Source: Cunninghamella blakesleeana (Eukaryota > Mucoromycota > Mucoromycetes > Mucorales > Cunninghamellaceae). From it: 64,000 nucleotides of DNA. The notes beneath the pieces were generated by a model. That model was not told the DNA's origin and searched no databases. It worked only from the letters and a program-made list of their open reading frames with translations. The stretch's first letter is position 1, and every line of letters begins with the position of its first letter. Positions 35,232 to 46,754 of the stretch are shown piece after piece. The stretch covers positions 1,943,501-2,007,500 of the forward strand of contig JAFCIZ010000002.1 in NCBI GenBank assembly GCA_017871115.1, in the 5' to 3' direction. A program made the position numbers and the translations under genes.

Positions 35232-37526
35232 TTAGCGTCTTGAAACAGAACTTGTAGAACGGTGTCTAAACAATTGGTTATTTGTAGTAGAATTAGAATG
35301 AAAATTATCTCTATGAATTGAATTTGAATTTGTATTGGATGATGTTGATAAAGATGGAAAAGGATCAACAGGAAATTCAATAGAATGAGAACTTGTAGAC
35401 GTAGCAAGTAAAAATTCCCCTTGGGTCATGAAAGGATGCTGTTTATGAGGATGACTATGAGTATGTCCATTATATTGACTTTGACTCCGTTTAAGTGTTT
35501 GATGCCGAGAATTACGTGGAAAAGGTGGTTTGGTGGATTGAGCTGGTACGGGAGGCGGTAAAGCATGTTGACTATTTGGTTTATTATTTATACTTAGTAT
35601 ATTAAAATCTAAATCATCGCTATCCAATAAAGACATATTGTTATTATGGTTAATATTGTTTGAAGTAATAGGGGTTGATGCTTTACTTGTAGTTGAGGTG
35701 ATAGCAGCAGTATGGTGCAAAAATTCATGATGTTCATTTTCACTATCACTGTTTTCTTCGTTATCACTATCTTCAAATGGGCTCTTTAAGAATTGCTGAT
35801 GAAGAGGCTGCGTTAGATCGGGTTGCAATGATTGTTGTTGATTTGTATGTATTCCATTATTATACGTATTATTATTATTATTCATATTGCCTTCTTGATG
35901 ATGATGGTAATGATCATTATTTCTTTCCTTTATATTTTCTTCCTTTTCTTCCTCTTTTTCTTCATCCTCTTCTTCATCGTCGTCGTTATCATCATCTTCA
36001 AACGGATTGGTTGACTTTATTGTACTTGCTAATGGTACAAATTTTTGTGTTAAGAGCAATGATTGCCCATAATCGAGATTTTGTTGCTCTTGTTGCTGCA
36101 TAAGGCGATGAAAGGAAGCACTATCAATAGACGATCTACTTGGCATTAAGGGGGGTCGCTGTTGCTGCTGTTGTTGTTGATCATGTTTTGTTTGAGTAGA
36201 AGTAACCGTATCAAAAATAAAATCATTTATAGAAGTGGATGGGGCTGCAAAAGGGACAGAACGTGAACGTGAATGTGTATAAATACCCTTATTTGTTGTT
36301 ATTTTTGGGGAGGATATATTTAATTTATTTTGTTGGCTGTTTAGCAATGAAGTTGATGTTGATGGTGGTAGTGGTGTTGTATTAGAAAGTGCTTGTTCTG
36401 CCCATTCAAGATTATTTATATTATTGGCTAATGACGAATTATTCTTATTATTCTTATTAAAATGAGGTGATATATTTGTTGTTGATGATGCAAGTATATT
36501 ATTATGATGATTATGTACAGGGCTAGGACCAGAGTTATTCATATTAGTAGAATTAATATTCGGAGTTTGTATTGCTGGGGATACAAAAGTAGACTTTGAC
36601 AACGTGGAATCAGCATATGAATGTCGATGTGGATGATTAGATTTATTACAAGTAAGACTATCTTGAGATGGCGTAGTCATATTTGTTGGTATAATTGAAT
36701 TATTATTGCTAGGTGGTGTATGATTATAATTAGTATTACTCTGTTGTAACGTTTGACCCCACCATGAATTTCTATTGTTATTACTATTACTATTCGTTTT
36801 GGTATATTTGACATCTGTGGCATTGTTAATAGGTTGATTGGTATTTGTTTGAGGTATTAAAGGATCTACTGAATCGTGACTAAACTGTGGTAATGGAGCT
36901 ATAGTAAGAAATAAAATAAGAAAGAAATAAAATGAATACCATATTGTTTATACCTATAATCATTTAATTGTTATTTAATCATTAATTATATATATATATA
37001 TAATATTACCTCCTAAAGCTACAAGGTCACGATTCATTCTTCTTCCATTTTGAATATGAGCAATTAAACGAAGGATAGCGAAAAATTGCTCTTCTGTGTA
37101 TCGTATTTCACCGCTATAAAGATCAAATATCTATATATATATAAATTAATAAACTAAATCTTATTACAATGTTATTATTTTATTATTTTATATATACATA
37201 TACTCATATATAATTACCTGCTGAAGTATATTTATTTCTAACCCGCTACTTTCTAAAAACGGATGAACAGCTTCTTCATGAGCAACCCCTAAACCAAAAG
37301 GATCTAATCCTTCCCACCATTTATTATAAATATCTAACTCTATTACTGATAAGTAAGATGAAGTTAAAGTAGGGCCTGGTATACTATTCTTTGTTGTAGC
37401 TGCTGAGTAGGGTGAAGATATAGAGGTGGCGGTGGTGGTAGATAAGCGTTTTGCAAATTGATAACTACGCCCTTCTTCGTCTTTTTTATATTGTGAACGT
37501 GAAAAAGCATTGATAAACTTATCCAT
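35232..37526 (-). CDS. EH (EPS15-homology) domain protein with long disordered tail
   Basis: Exons 37526..37218, 37130..37010 and 36898..35232; 698 aa. Residues ~60-140 form an EH-type EF-hand domain: YNKWWEGLDPFGLGVAHEEA, VHPFLESSGLEINILQQIFD, then EIRYTEEQFFAILRLIAHIQ. EH domains bind NPF peptides in endocytosis and vesicle traffic. The remaining ~550 residues are low complexity: Asn/Ser/Gln-rich, with repeated acidic patches (NPFEDDDNDDDEEEDEEKEE and SPFEDSDNEENSDSENE). The tail itself carries an NPF, so self-binding or binding among EH proteins is possible. The orthologue in model yeasts is uncertain. Function is inferred from the domain alone. Confidence 0.75.
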
Positions 37527-37928
37527 GTAAAAAAGTAAAAGAATATTTAATTAAAAATATGAATAAAAAAAAATAATGTAAGAGTAGAGAATAAAGAAAG
37601 AAAGAGAGAAGAGTAAGAAAGGGAAAAAAAATTGATTATAAAATAAGAGCGGAGTCAGAAAATAATTTTTAAAAATTGTAAAAAGTAATCATATTCATAT
37701 TTATTATTTTAATTTAATTAGCCACACATAAAAAAAGTAGAGTAAATCATTTTTAAAATAAATTGGCAAAAAAGAATGCACATGCATTAAAAGAGTGAAA
37801 AAAAAAAAAATTGATTCATAGTCATAAATAAATAATAATGAATAATTAAATAATTTTATATCAGAGGTATAAATGAGTTGTGTCATATACATAAGTTTTT
37901 TAAAATAAAGGTCTACATTTCTAAGAAT
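37527..37928. other. Tandem-gene spacer (TMEM135 3' flank / EH gene promoter)
   Basis: About 400 bases between two minus-strand genes, AT-rich with purine runs around 37575-37630. No separate gene. Confidence 0.6.
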
Positions 37929-39974
37929 TTAATTCTTTTGAATAAATTGATACAAGATTTTTCTGACAAATGACGATAATACATCGGGTTCTTCTTGATA
38001 AAATGACATGATGATTCCCATAGCCACCGAGGTCATTATGACTTCAAAATGTTTAATTTTAATCATGAGGTTTTTTTGATATAAAATTTGGTAAAAGCTT
38101 TGGACTGCCTTAGGTAATACGTAGAGAGCCAATTCACTACGTCTTTTTTTATCTTCCAAAAAGATAGAGGTGTAAGAACAGATAAAGCCAAAGATATAAT
38201 AAAGATACTTGTGATTGAAATTAATCCATCCAATATCAATTAGATTACGATGCATACATACTTGATATTGATATAAACTAACAAATAAGGCTAAAAAGGC
38301 ACCTGATTTTAAAGTTGCCATGGTAGTTTTAGAAAACATGCCCACGGGACTAGTACATTTTTTAATAGTAATTGTAATGATAAAAAGAAGAATATTAAGG
38401 GAAAAAAAGTTAATATATTACTTCGTTTAACCTTTTTTTTTAAAAAATAAAATAAAATTAAATAAAAATAATCTATATAGTTTTATATGCACTTACTCTT
38501 TTTTTAAATGCTTTGTTCTTAAAAGCAGCATGGGCACAAAATGAAGAGTACCATAAACTGGTAACATACTCTTAAACACTTTGCTAAATCTTTCAACTCC
38601 CGTTGCATTACAACTATCTAACCATGGATGAAGAGTTTCACTATAATAATAACAATGATAATAGTAATAATAATATTAACATTTATATTATTTTATATAT
38701 TTATAATCAATAATAATAATAATAATAATTACCATGGAGTTGCTGTTGGATAAGCTGTGATGGTTGATGCCACTGCTATTGCGTTTGGTGTTGGTTTATA
38801 TTTTTTTATTGTTTCTAATGCATCTGATGGTGAAATAGGTAAACCGCGAACATTTTTTGCATTTAATTGTAAAGCCTCCTTTGGACATCTAGCTGCTTTG
38901 ATCATAAATGAATAAAAATCTGGAGGTAGTGTATCAGGTTGCATCTATTAAATATATATAAATATATAAATTAAAAATTTAAAAAAAAATAAAAAGTGAG
39001 AAATATATAAATATATATTTATACATAAATTGATTACTAAAAGATATTCTCATTATAGTTGATCACTTTACCGTGTACCCGTACATCACTTGTGCACATG
39101 TCAATCCAAAAAGTAGTGCATCTCCATTTTTAAAATAAAATATATCTCTTGCTTTTCCAGCATTATAAACCGCTTGAAGGGCTCTGTTTTTTTTAAAAAA
39201 AAATTAAAAAATAAATATGTTTAAAAATTAGTAAAAAGTAGATCATTAAACCTTGTAAATTATATACGTACACATCGTTTTTTTTTTTTTTTTTTTTTTT
39301 TTACCTAACAAACATTTGTTGAGCAATATCTACTCTTCTTTCTTTTTTTTCAAACAATATACTTAATCCAGCCACAGCTCCACCTACTAAGCCATTAAGT
39401 CTATCATCTTTTCCACGGTAAATACGCATCCCATTATTCACTAGTTTCCATAGTAAAGAAAAGGATCCAAACATGCAGCCAAATCGAAATGAATCCAAGT
39501 TTTGAAAAGAAGCTGCTAAAATATTTGATAGAGGTGCTCTAAACAAAAAGGAGAAGGAATACGAATTAAAAATACATCGTATAAATATATCCACTCATTA
39601 TATATATATATATATATCAATATAAATATACTTCTTACCTTTTACGCATCACCTTTAAAAGATAAAGACAAAAGTTAACACCAGCACGAACCCCAAAAGC
39701 CAATAAAAAGGATCCTTTTTTTTTTAAAAAAAAAAAAAGTATTGTTAAATAATAACAAATAAAAAAACTATCTACTATACACTATTATTTATTTTAATAT
39801 TTATTATTTACTTGCTCCTCCTTTAATAGAGTGTTTTATCAGTTGTTCAGCATTTTTTGGTCGTGGCCAGTCTTTTGGTTCGAGTCGTTCAGAAGGATTT
39901 TTGGCTATTTTTTCCCTTAATCTTTGAAATGAAGAAACTCTAGGTGGTGGTATTGATTCAGTTTCTAATGTCAT
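37929..39974 (-). CDS. TMEM135: TMEM135-family peroxisomal/mitochondrial membrane protein
   Basis: Seven exons: 39974..39812, 39714..39639, 39538..39305, 39183..39072, 38944..38733, 38640..38497 and 38349..37929; 453 aa. Conserved blocks: SFLLAFGVRAGVNFCLYLL (TM), SFRFGCMFGSFSLLWKLVNN, LNGLVGGAVAGLSILFEKKE, ALLFGLTCAQVMYGY, LHPWLDSCNATGVERF, KSGAFLALFVSLYQYQVC and WINFNHKYLYYIFGFICSYT. Several membrane helices and the HPW..SC motif before the second half are typical of TMEM135/PMP52-type proteins, tied to peroxisomes, lipid balance and mitochondrial fission in animals. Exon 2 has an unusual acceptor: T13A10 then G. Confidence 0.82.
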
Positions 39975-41230
39975 TGAATAAGAAAAATAAATGCTTTATT
40001 TAAAAGAAAAGAGAAGAAAGAAAGTAGAAAAGAGAAAAAAAGAAAAAAATGGATTTTTAAAAAATTAGGACAAAAACTGGGGACAAATAATTCTGAGTTA
40101 TAAAATTTACGTTTATCACTTTTATTTCATGCTTTTTATTTTTAATATTAATTTTAATTTCACTAACCAATTTGATTAGTGGTCTCTATATATTCTTACT
40201 AAGTAATATTTGAATTTCTCTTTTTATTATTATTAATATTTTATTATTATTATTATTATTCCAATCATGATATTTATTTAAAATTAAAAAGCAACATATT
40301 CTCGTTTATAGCATATATACATTGATCGAACTAAAAATGGTAATTCGGAGGTCAATGCCTCTTTTTTGTGGGATCAAAAATGCACATACGTATCACCATT
40401 TATTCTCTACTTTCAGTTAAATATTATTTTTAAGAAAATCATATGGAATCATTTTATTTGTATAATGATACAAATTATAAAAAGTCAAAAATATTTAAAA
40501 GAGTTATTAATGTTTTTATTATAGTGTACTGTTACATATTTATTTTAAAGCATTTTTTTAATATGGGAAATATTCGATACATTTATATAAAGTAACCAGT
40601 TTTTTATATATGTGTATTTATGCATGTAAAGGTATTCATTATTGTAAACTTTCAATGCTATTTTCTTTTATTTTGCTCTTTTTTTAAAAAATAAAACTGT
40701 ACAATTTTCTCTCTACCTCTTTTTCATTCTTTTCGAGCACATTCGTATACTCAAGTATATACACAATTAATCAACTTTATACACGAATAGCTAATAGCTA
40801 AGCTTATTTATTTAGCTTTAGTAACTACGAACCTACAGATAATAATTAGTTATCATAAAACTCATAGAAGTTCAAATGGTGAAAATAAATATAAAAAAAT
40901 AATATAAATGCATATTAAAAACCAATAATTCAAGAAATAATAGACATTATATATGCACGCTTAAGAGAAAGATAATTGTTGGCTCACATGTTCATCTTTA
41001 TTTTAATGTTACATTTTAATTTTTTTTAAGAAAATCTTGGGCTTAATTTTAAGATCAGCAAAAATTTAAAAAAAAAAAATGTAGCAAGGTTTTTTTTTGT
41101 TCCTCTTTCCTTTTTAATTTTTTTATAAATAAATAAATTTATGTATCTCTAAACGATTTGATATCAATCTCTTTTTATAACTATCTAGTATATTAGCAAC
41201 TTCATATCCATACATATTTACGGCACATAT

Positions 41231-41263
<33 letters not shown>

Positions 41264-41286
41264 TATAGTTTTTTTTAAATAATAAT
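39975..41286. other. 1.3-kb intergenic region with divergent promoters
   Basis: Between TMEM135 (-) and the EI24-like gene (+). AT-rich, with ATT repeats (40226-40260), a T7A6 block (40679-40691) and an ACAT repeat (41231-41256) in the 5' flank of the right-hand gene. No gene of its own. Confidence 0.6.
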
Positions 41287-42387
41287 ATGGCACCAGTAAA
41301 GCTAAAAGGGCTATACTTTGGAATAGTGTACGCTTTTCAAGGAATCCATCTAGTCTTACAAAATCCAGCCTTACGACAAAAGCATCACCTGCGAATCTTT
41401 TTACAACTATCTATTCTTTCCTTTATTTTAATTGGAATAGCCCATATATTAGTCGGGCTACCTATTCACTTGATTCGATTCTTTTTTTGGATGCTCTCAC
41501 CTTCCTTTCTTCAACAACAGCATGGTATTAATACCACTTTATCCTTTTTTAATAACACCATTCATAGTATTATTAGTTCTTTACCATTTTTATTGTTACT
41601 CTTTATGCGTTACTTAACTCCACAACCTTTAGATAATTTATTTATGGTTTCCTTGCACTATGTTGATAAAAAACAAAATCCACATCAGCATCCATCGTAT
41701 GCATATCGTCTTTCTTTAATGAAAAAAAGGTCCATGTTTTGGCAAAATATGAAAGATTATCTATCTCGTTCTTGGAAAAAGTTTAGAATAGGCATTATTC
41801 TCGGTGCATTATCTATGATCCCTTACGTTGGTATTTTTGTTTTCCCTGCTGCAGGTAAGGTTAACTATAATATCAATAATCATAAATAGTAAACTTTAAA
41901 CTTTATCTCTATATTTTGATTTTTTATTTATCACATGCTAATATTCATATTCCATATCTTTTTTTTTTTATTTATATTTATATATTTTTTTTACTGGATT
42001 TATAGGTGCATTTGCAACGTTTAAATCGTTAGGACGAACACAAGGAATTATAGTTGGTATATGTTTTTTATGTTTACCTAAATGGATGACTGGGTTTATT
42101 ATACGCGGATTGCTTGGGATGCGTGTTTTAATGAGAGAATTATTAGAGCCTTACTTCTCTAGAATGGGTATGACACATAAACAAAAAAGAAAGTGGTTTG
42201 AAGGAAGAAGAGATATCTTGTTTGGTTTTTCTGCTATTGCTTATTTATTAATTCAATTGGTACCTATATTTAATTTTCTCGCTTATGGGGTAAGTTGAAG
42301 ATATATAATGTAACTATGGTTTTATTTAATAAAATAAAAGGAAATATAGACTAAAATTATTATTCTTTTTTTTTTCTATATATACAA

Positions 42388-42435
<48 letters not shown>

Positions 42436-42545
42436 AATCATAGATTATTCAGGCAGCTTCTGCATATATGCTGGTGTTAGTAACAGACCCACCTCCTCTC
42501 ATTGAATCATCCAAAGCAGAAAAATCATTATCAAGAAAAAATTAA
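41287..42545 (+). CDS. EI24-domain membrane protein (Lds1/Lds2/Rrt8-like)
   Basis: Exons 41287..41854, 42006..42289 and 42444..42545; 317 aa. It begins MAPVKLKGLYFGIVYAFQGI and has several hydrophobic helices: IFLQLSILSFILIGIAHILV, SLPFLLLLFMRYL, GALSMIPYVGIFVFPAAG, GIIVGICFLCLPK and AYLLIQLVPIFNFLAYG. LGMRVLMRELLEPYFSRM and KKWFEGR-type sequence (RKWFEGRRDILFGFS) match the fungal EI24/CysZ-like family; yeast Lds/Rrt8 members sit on lipid droplets and act in spore-wall formation. The transported or bound substrate is not known from sequence. Upstream DNA has an ACAT repeat. Confidence 0.82.
42388..42434. repeat. (ATT)n microsatellite in an intron
   Basis: About 15 ATT triplets in the second intron of the EI24-like gene, just before its 3' splice site (acceptor ATCATAG). 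Confidence 0.85.
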
Positions 42546-42807
42546 TCTTTTAACCTTATTCACAACAATTTATATTTATTTATTTGTTTATTTTTACTAT
42601 ATAATCATTTACATTCTATATATCTTATATCTTATATTTAATACTTAATATTTAATAACTAATACTATATAAATATATATTTATTTTTTTTATCAAAAAA
42701 AAGGGGAGAAAATGGGTATAAGGGAATGAGAGCATGAAAGTATGAATTAAAAAAAATTGCAAGAACCAGCTTTTCAATTTATAAAAATATATATCAATAA
42801 AAAAAAA

Positions 42808-43511
42808 TTAAGCTGCAATGGTAGATAAAGGTAACCGCATACTTGTTACTTGTAAAGAATATAAAGAAGGAACTGGAGCCAAGGATAAAGGTTTATTTTT
42901 ATTATTATCGAGCGGAGATGTTGAAGATGGGTGATTAGAGGTTCTTGTTAAACAAGCATCAATATGGCATATTTTTCCCTCCACTGAGATATTTATAGGT
43001 TGACCTTCTGCCATACCTTTTTCAAGTGGAATCATAAAATTGCTTTCAGGTAAATATTTTAATGCATCTTCTTGACTTTTTCTACGTAATAAGGAACAAT
43101 GAATGTTACGTCGATGATCATACATGGTCTTAATTGTAATGGGTTCCATTGGAAGTGTATATTGAACAGTTTTAGTAATAGGATCAAATCGAGTTGGTTT
43201 AGCAGTAACTTGTCCAAGATGAATCTAATAGATTAAAAATTAAAAAAATTAAGTTAAATATAAATATAAAAAATTGAGTATATTATTTATTTTCTATAAA
43301 AAAGAAAAAATCAATTTTTTTTAAAAATTTTTTTACTTACCAAAATATCAAATTCTTCTTCAAGCATACTATTTTTAATGCGACGTTCAATTTCTTTTAA
43401 ACAAAAAAGCTGTAATAGCTTTGATGTACGTTCAATACGAACTAAATCTTTAATAGGAAGATGTTCAAGTATAAGTTGAGTAATTTCTGATGGGAAAATA
43501 GCAAGATCCAT
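42808..43511 (-). CDS. Small F-box protein, 195 aa
   Basis: Exons 43511..43341 and 43224..42808. The N-terminus (MDLAIFPSEITQLILEHLPI, then KDLVRIERTSKLLQLFC) is an F-box. The rest contains FDPITKTVQYTLPMEPITIK, HRRNIHCSLLRRK and SVEGKICHIDACLTRTSNHP, with no LRR or WD pattern that I recognise. Probably a substrate adaptor for an SCF ligase. The ATG sits only 8 bases from a T11A9 palindrome (43520-43539) in its 5' flank. Not related in sequence to the larger F-box gene at 8.4-10.4 kb beyond the F-box. Confidence 0.75.
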
Positions 43512-44637
43512 ATTGTGAGTTTTTTTTTTTAAAAAAAAAGTAGTAGAAAATAGAAAATCAGGTAGAAAATAAAAAAAATTACAAAGAGAAAGAAGAATGA
43601 AAAAAAAAAAAAAAAATGTCAATTAGCTTCTTGATATATACTAATCAAATTGAAACCCAGGTTAAAGTTAATGATTCCGCTATCGATGAAAAAAAAAAAG
43701 AGAACCCACTTTTTATTATATAATGATCAGGTTATTAAATCATAGGAGAATTTTCTTTTTTTTTAACAGTTAATGGGTATTTTTTTAAAATGAAATAATG
43801 TTTAAAATCGTTATATTTTATATATATCTTTAATGATAATGATCATCATGTTATATATGTAGTAGAAAGATGATGATGACGATGACATGAAGGATTGACC
43901 ATAAATGGATGAAAATCCAAAAAAGGTATATCATATAATTTTATTCTAATACCTGTGACGTAGTTGATGTAACCTTTTATTTTAGGGTACTGATAAATTT
44001 TATCGGCAGTTACAGAAATCTAACTAATAAGAATCTATCGGGTATTTAATTAAGTTGATAGACATGCAATTTATAAAACCTCTCATATCATTATCAAATG
44101 GATTAATTGAAAAAATACATTTATATATTGAGCATGCTAATTAAAACAGCGAAAAAAAGATATAGTATAGATAAGAATCAGTCATTAGTATAGAGAGGAT
44201 AGATGTAAGAATAGGACACTCATATAAAATTACACTGGTTTTTTTTCGGGCATATAATTTTTTTTTAGTGTATAATTTAGCACGTTCAATTTTTCATTAT
44301 TATTATTTAGTATATAGATATATAGATATTTAGAAGTATTATTTAATATATAGATAAATAGTTAGGCAGGTACCTGGATTTATTGTAGGACAATAAAAAA
44401 AAAAATAGGATATATATGTATAAATTATATGTTTATGCTATTTTTTTTCTTCTTTATTTGTTTTCCATATCGACGATTGGATAATAAATATATAAATAAA
44501 GAATTATTTATGTTGTTCCTTTTAATACATATTATATCACACTAAAATAAAAATAAATAAAGAATAAAGAGGAGATCGGGGATGTGTGGATGATGATAAT
44601 GATCTATTTTTTTTAATATATTTATAAATATCTATAT
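43512..44637. other. 1.1-kb intergenic region
   Basis: F-box gene promoter on the left (T11A9 palindrome; ATTCCGC at 43674-43680) and bL35m 3' flank on the right. The middle (43860-44240) is of slightly mixed composition without a frame longer than chance. Confidence 0.55.
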
Positions 44638-44808
44638 CTAACAACTATAGGGCATAGCTTTTCGTAACATTTTCTTTTGGGTATTATCAACTAAGACCAT
44701 TCTACTAAGACGATTGACTCTTTCAGCTGAAAAAGATTGATTTAAATGCCGAATTCCAACTTGCCATCTTTTGTAGTTACCATTACTGGTTGGGAAAAAT
44801 CTATATAA

Positions 44809-44840
<32 letters not shown>

Positions 44841-45157
44841 GTATGTATAAAGGCAAAGGAAAAAGAGATCAGTTCACTATAACATACATATATCACTTTA
44901 TATGCAAATATGCAGTATTTTTTTTATTAATTTTATGACTAGTAAAATGTATTTGTATATATACCTCTTTTTGGCACCAGAATGTGTTTTTAACTTGTAT
45001 GCCATACCACGAGCCGATTGTCCAAGAGGTGATAATACAATATTATTGAAACTACCTAATACATTGTTAAATAAGGATTCGATATATCTTATATATTTTA
45101 TATATACATGTTTTATTAACGAATTTAGAGTATATTATTACCAAGCGATTTAAACAT
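44638..45157 (-). CDS. MRPL35: Mitochondrial ribosomal protein bL35m
   Basis: Exons 45157..45142 (16 bases), 45055..44965 and 44800..44638; 89 aa. The conserved bL35 core is visible: AYKLKTHSGAKKRFFPTSNG, NYKRWQVGIRHLNQSFSAER, then RLSRMVLVDNTQKKMLRKAM and PYSC. The KTHSGAKKRF motif and the repeated basic segments define L35 of the large subunit. The N-terminus (MFKSLGSFNNIVLSPLGQSA) lacks acidic residues and fits a short mitochondrial presequence. Head-to-head with the coiled-coil gene, 180 bases between start codons. Confidence 0.93.
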
Positions 45158-45337
45158 GTTGTATTTATATTTATATTGTTAAAAAAATAAAGACAGGAAA
45201 AGAGTGCAAAAAAAAAAAAAAAACAAATCGGCGGTTTAATAATTTTTTCAAAAATGGGTCACATTTTTTTAAAGCCTAAAATTATATATTTGAAGTTTTT
45301 TTCTTTTTTCTTTTATACAGCACAAAAAATTAATGCC

Positions 45338-46395
45338 ATGGTCGAGTAATTTATCTATGTTATATATAAATATATACTAGTTAATATATTATTACAAACT
45401 ATTGATTCTTTACCTTTAATCTTTCTTTTTTCTTTGAATGAATAAATAAATACAGTAGTACTGAGATAACTGCCGGATCCTTTGCTCAAAAATTAGATTC
45501 ACTAAAACAGTTAAGGTATCTAATGGAATATCATATATATATAAATAGATAACATAAGAAATAAAGAAAGAATGAAAAAAATAGAAACTTATTTGCATGT
45601 TATTATTATTACTGTTATTATCATTATTATTATTACTATTATTACCATTACTATTATTATATGTAGAGAAAATACACAGCAATTATTTGATTGTAAAGCA
45701 CAGATAATTAAAAATACAGAGCTTTTAGAATCTAAAACTGATTTATTAGAAGAGTTAAAAGCTGAAAGACTTCAACGTTTGAAAGAAAAGCGTTTATTAT
45801 TAGATATGATACAAGGCGTTCAACGCGATATCGATGCGGTAAAATAAAACATAGTAATGATAAAAAGATTTGCATACAAATTAAAAATAGAAGATAAAAG
45901 GTAAAGAAACGTATATACTTATCAACTATAATAATTGATTTATCCATTTATGTTTGTAGATTACCGAAATGGAAAGTGCTTTAGGAAAAGAATGCGAGGA
46001 TTTAAGAAATAATATGTCAAATTTAAAAAATGAAGAATATGAGCACCTGCATGGTAATATATTTACATAATTTTATCATGTCAGTATGTCTATATATATA
46101 TATATATATATAATTATGATGTTTGTTCTTTTTCCTCTTATATTTTTTTATGATATAAACTATTATAGATATTGTCAATAAAATGCGGCTGGAAAAAGGA
46201 CTAAGCAAAATACCTCATGTTCAACAAGATATGGAAGCTCAGATGGCAAAAAAATTACAAGAGCGTAGAGAAAATTGGCAACAAGGTTCAGCATCGACAT
46301 CTTCAACATTAGCATTAACAGATATAAACTCCACTTCAACAAGTCAAAATAATAGTAGGAATCAACGAGGAAGATCAAAAAGACGTCGGCAATAA
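45338..46395 (+). CDS. Unrecognised coiled-coil protein, 185 aa
   Basis: Exons 45338..45345 (8 bases), 45459..45515, 45667..45838, 45960..46053 and 46169..46395. All five junctions keep frame only with this assignment. It starts MVDTEITAGSFAQKLDSLKQ. Residues ~8-145 are almost entirely amphipathic helix (LLESKTDLLEELKAERLQRL, LDMIQGVQRDIDAV, CEDLRNNMSNLKNEEYEHLH, then RLEKGLSKIPHVQQDME and KKLQERRENWQQG). The tail is Ser/Thr/Asn-rich and ends in a basic patch (RGRSKRRRQ), which could be a nuclear signal. I cannot name a family; size and layout would suit a kinetochore, spindle or complex-assembly subunit, but that is only a guess. The first exon is supported only by frame and splice sites. 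Confidence 0.65.
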
Positions 46396-46712
46396 TTTAT
46401 TAAATAAATATATGCTATTTTTATTTTTATTTTTATTTTTTTTTACAAAATCATTACATTAATACCTCAATATCACCATCATCATCATTACTACATTTAT
46501 AGCAGCAAATTAAACTTTTTGAGCTCGTTTTTTTAACTTATAAGGATAATAAATGTAAACTTTTTGAAACTCATCATTTAGAATCATGCAGGCAATTAAA
46601 ATTCCGTCACTAAAGGGTTTGGCATTTTACTCCCTTTTAGAAAAATAAAATCTTTTTTCTTTCCTTTTTCTTTATTATTCTTTTTTTCTCACAGTCTTCA
46701 GCCATTTTTTTA

Positions 46713-46753
<41 letters not shown>
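46396..46753. promoter_or_regulatory. 5' region of the methyltransferase gene
   Basis: Contains AAAATTCCGTC (46598-46608) and a T26A14 block (46715-46754) whose last A is the A of the start codon. Left part is the coiled-coil gene 3' flank. Confidence 0.45.

Positions 46754-46754
<1 letters not shown>
46715..46754. repeat. T26A14 block abutting a start codon
   Basis: 26 T then 14 A; the final A is the first base of the methyltransferase ATG. The largest of about 18 TnAn blocks in the window. Confidence 0.85.

Noticed and set aside
45572..45847. Frame extending the coiled-coil exon upstream to 45572
   Set aside because: The extra part is an ATT-repeat intron reading as Ile/Thr; the splice acceptor at 45666 gives the proper exon.
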